This document shows positions 5,958 through 7,022 of a DNA stretch of 7,022 nt, in pieces. The stretch's first letter is position 1. Each line of letters begins with the position of its first letter. Location: assembly GCA_021786265.1 (NCBI GenBank), contig JAJYNP010000336.1, positions 1-7,022 of the forward strand, written 5' to 3'. The notes under the pieces are model-generated. The model saw only the letters and a list, made by a program, of their open reading frames with translations, had not been told where the DNA came from and ran no database searches. Source of the stretch: Chloroflexota bacterium (GTDB lineage: Bacteria > Chloroflexota > Limnocylindria > Limnocylindrales > CSP1-4). The translations under genes and the position numbers were made by a program.

Positions 5958-6032
5958 TGGCGAGTGGCCAAGCGGTAAGGCGCCTGACTCTGGATCAGGA
6001 GATCGAAGGTTCGAATCCTTCCTCGCCAGCCA
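5958..6032 (+). tRNA. tRNA-Gln (anticodon CTG), second copy
   Basis: A 75-nt cloverleaf with encoded CCA and anticodon CTG at 5990-5992, starting 85 nt after glnS. Its acceptor, anticodon and T stems are identical to those of the first copy, including U1-A72 and G73. The five differences lie in the D arm, the base before the anticodon stem, and the variable loop (tRNA positions 13, 15, 25, 43 and 47 counted from the 5' end). Both copies look functional. Confidence 0.97.
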
Positions 6033-6064
6033 CGCCCGCCTCCGCGCGGCGTGTCCCGGCCCGG

Positions 6065-6091
6065 CGACCAGGCGCCCGTCGCGCCTGGTCG
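6065..6091 (+). terminator. Strong hairpin after the second tRNA-Gln, likely terminator
   Basis: CGACCAGGCGC (6065-6075) and GCGCCTGGTCG (6081-6091) form a perfect 11-bp inverted repeat around a 5-nt loop, 32 nt after the tRNA CCA end and 50 nt before the hydrolase start. No T tract follows, so it may act as a non-canonical terminator or 3' stabiliser. A dimeric-repressor site upstream of the hydrolase is an alternative. Confidence 0.55.
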
Positions 6092-6141
6092 GCTCCGGAG
6101 GCACGCCACGCCGACCGCCTCGTGCCCGAAAGGAGCGCCCC

Positions 6142-6936
6142 GTGGCAGCCACCGCCGGCCTTGCGACCGTCAACGGCATCGAGCTCGCCTACCAGGTCCA
6201 CGGCAGCGGCCGGCCGCTGGTCCTCCTCCATGGAGGCTTCGGCTCGGTCGAGATGTTCGGCCCGAACGTGGCCGCCCTGGCCGCCGGGCGCGAGGTGATC
6301 GGGGTCGATCTGCAGTCCCACGGACGCACGCCGGCCGTGGAGCGCCCGATGCGCTTCGAGACCATGGCCGACGACATCGCGGCCCTGATCCGGCACCTGG
6401 GCCACGCGCAGGCGGACGTGCTGGGCTTCTCGCTCGGCGGCGGGGTCGCGCTGCGAACGGCCATCCAGCATCCGGCGCTGGTCCGCCGGCTGGTGCTCGT
6501 CTCGGCGCCCTTCCGGCGCAGCGCCTGGCATGCCGAGCACCTCGCCGCCTTCGCGCAGATGGGGCCCGAGATGGCGGAGCCCTTCAAACAGACCCCGCTG
6601 TACGCCGTGTACCGCGAGATCGCCCCGCGGGTGGAGGACTGGCCCCTGCTCGTGACCCAGCTGACCGGCCTGCTCAAGCTCGACTACGACTGGACCGACG
6701 AGGCACGCCGGCTCCCCATGCCCGTCCTCATCGTGGCCGGCGATGCGGACGGCATTCCGCCCCGCTACGCGGCCGAGTGCTTCGAGCTGCTGGGCGGCGG
6801 GCAGCGCGACGCCGCATGGGACCGCTCCGGGATGACCCGCCACGGCCTCGCGATCCTGCCCCGGGCGACCCACTACGACATCAACGTCGACCCGGCCCTG
6901 GCGACGAGCGTCGCGACGTTCCTCGACGAGGAGTAG
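6142..6936 (+). CDS. Alpha/beta-fold hydrolase
   Basis: A 264-residue soluble alpha/beta hydrolase, probably an esterase or related hydrolase. The fold landmarks appear in order: strand PLVLLHGG with the oxyanion HGG (30-32), VDLQSHGRT (55-63), the nucleophile elbow GFSLGG with Ser97, a helical cap region (about 122-190), VLIVAGDADGIPP with the catalytic acid Asp203 (or Asp201), and ATHYD with catalytic His244. The triad is therefore complete. The length matches the family (about 250-300). The GTG start at 6142 is preceded by AAAGGAG (6129-6135) at 6 nt. There is no signal peptide, so it should be cytoplasmic. It follows the tRNA-Gln/hairpin on the same strand and need not be linked with glnS. 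The substrate cannot be predicted: haloperoxidase-like, lactonase and ester hydrolase members share these motifs. Confidence 0.93.
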   Translation: MAATAGLATVNGIELAYQVHGSGRPLVLLHGGFGSVEMFGPNVAALAAGREVIGVDLQSHGRTPAVERPMRFETMADDIAALIRHLGHAQADVLGFSLGGGVALRTAIQHPALVRRLVLVSAPFRRSAWHAEHLAAFAQMGPEMAEPFKQTPLYAVYREIAPRVEDWPLLVTQLTGLLKLDYDWTDEARRLPMPVLIVAGDADGIPPRYAAECFELLGGGQRDAAWDRSGMTRHGLAILPRATHYDINVDPALATSVATFLDEE

Positions 6937-6983
6937 GGCCCGCGCGACCGCGGCCGCACGGAGCTCGCCCGGGTCCGCCCGGC

Positions 6984-7022
6984 TCAGCCCGGCTCCTCGT
7001 CGCTCCTGGAATCCTTCTGCCA
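6984..7022 (-). CDS. Possible C-terminal end of a convergent gene
   Basis: The minus strand reads WQKDSRSDEEPG and then TGA (6986-6984), open to the right edge. The charged, hydrophilic ending and its position, convergent with the hydrolase across 47 bases, are what the end of a real protein would look like. Only 12 codons are visible, so no family can be given. A weak GC hairpin (6969-6982) lies in the gap. Confidence 0.3.
   Translation of the reverse strand, partial: WQKDSRSDEEPG

Noticed and set aside
5995..6873. A 292-codon minus-strand frame over the hydrolase and second tRNA
   Set aside because: It is the shadow of a well-supported alpha/beta hydrolase and ends inside the antisense of the tRNA; its composition is typical of reverse-frame GC-rich DNA.
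1..7022. CRISPR array, phage genes, toxin-antitoxin or defence system
   Set aside because: No regularly spaced repeats and no matching protein motifs were seen on either strand.

Overview
This is a 7.0-kb window of GC-rich bacterial chromosome. The strong codon-position GC bias, the low-complexity Ala/Ser/Pro linker after the lipoprotein cysteine of the solute-binding protein, and the CUT1 transporter genes would fit a high-GC Actinomycetota or Chloroflexota (Limnocylindria-like) genome. That placement is inference, because no phylogenetic marker was searched.

The left part (about 1-3060, minus strand) is a carbohydrate-type ABC importer operon. Read in transcription order it holds a candidate promoter with an operator-like palindrome (3029-3057), a MalF/UgpA-type permease (2947-1946), a lipoprotein solute-binding protein (1906-527), and a MalG/UgpE-type permease (450 to beyond the left edge). 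The two permeases would form the membrane pore and the lipoprotein would deliver the sugar or glycoside. No ATPase gene is visible. It may lie beyond the edge or be supplied in trans by a shared MsiK-type ATPase.

Upstream of that operon (3242-3550, minus strand) is the 3' end of a decayed group II intron. It shows the C-terminal tail of the intron reverse transcriptase/maturase, broken by a frameshift, followed by a recognisable 34-nt domain V and a domain VI with a bulged branch-point adenosine. The rest of the intron is missing.

The right part (3681-6032, plus strand) is a glutamine decoding and charging cluster: tRNA-Gln(CUG), a 49-residue membrane peptide gene, a full-length glutaminyl-tRNA synthetase (glnS), and a second tRNA-Gln(CUG). 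Each tRNA has a -10-like hexamer exactly 14 nt before its 5' end. Both tRNAs have the U1-A72 pair and G73 known as glutamine identity features. A strong 11-bp hairpin closes the cluster. It is followed by a 264-residue alpha/beta hydrolase (6142-6936, plus strand) and possibly the last 12 codons of a convergent gene at the right edge.

No wholly new system was found. The most noteworthy items are glnS sandwiched between near-identical isoacceptor tRNA genes, and the frameshifted group II intron relic.
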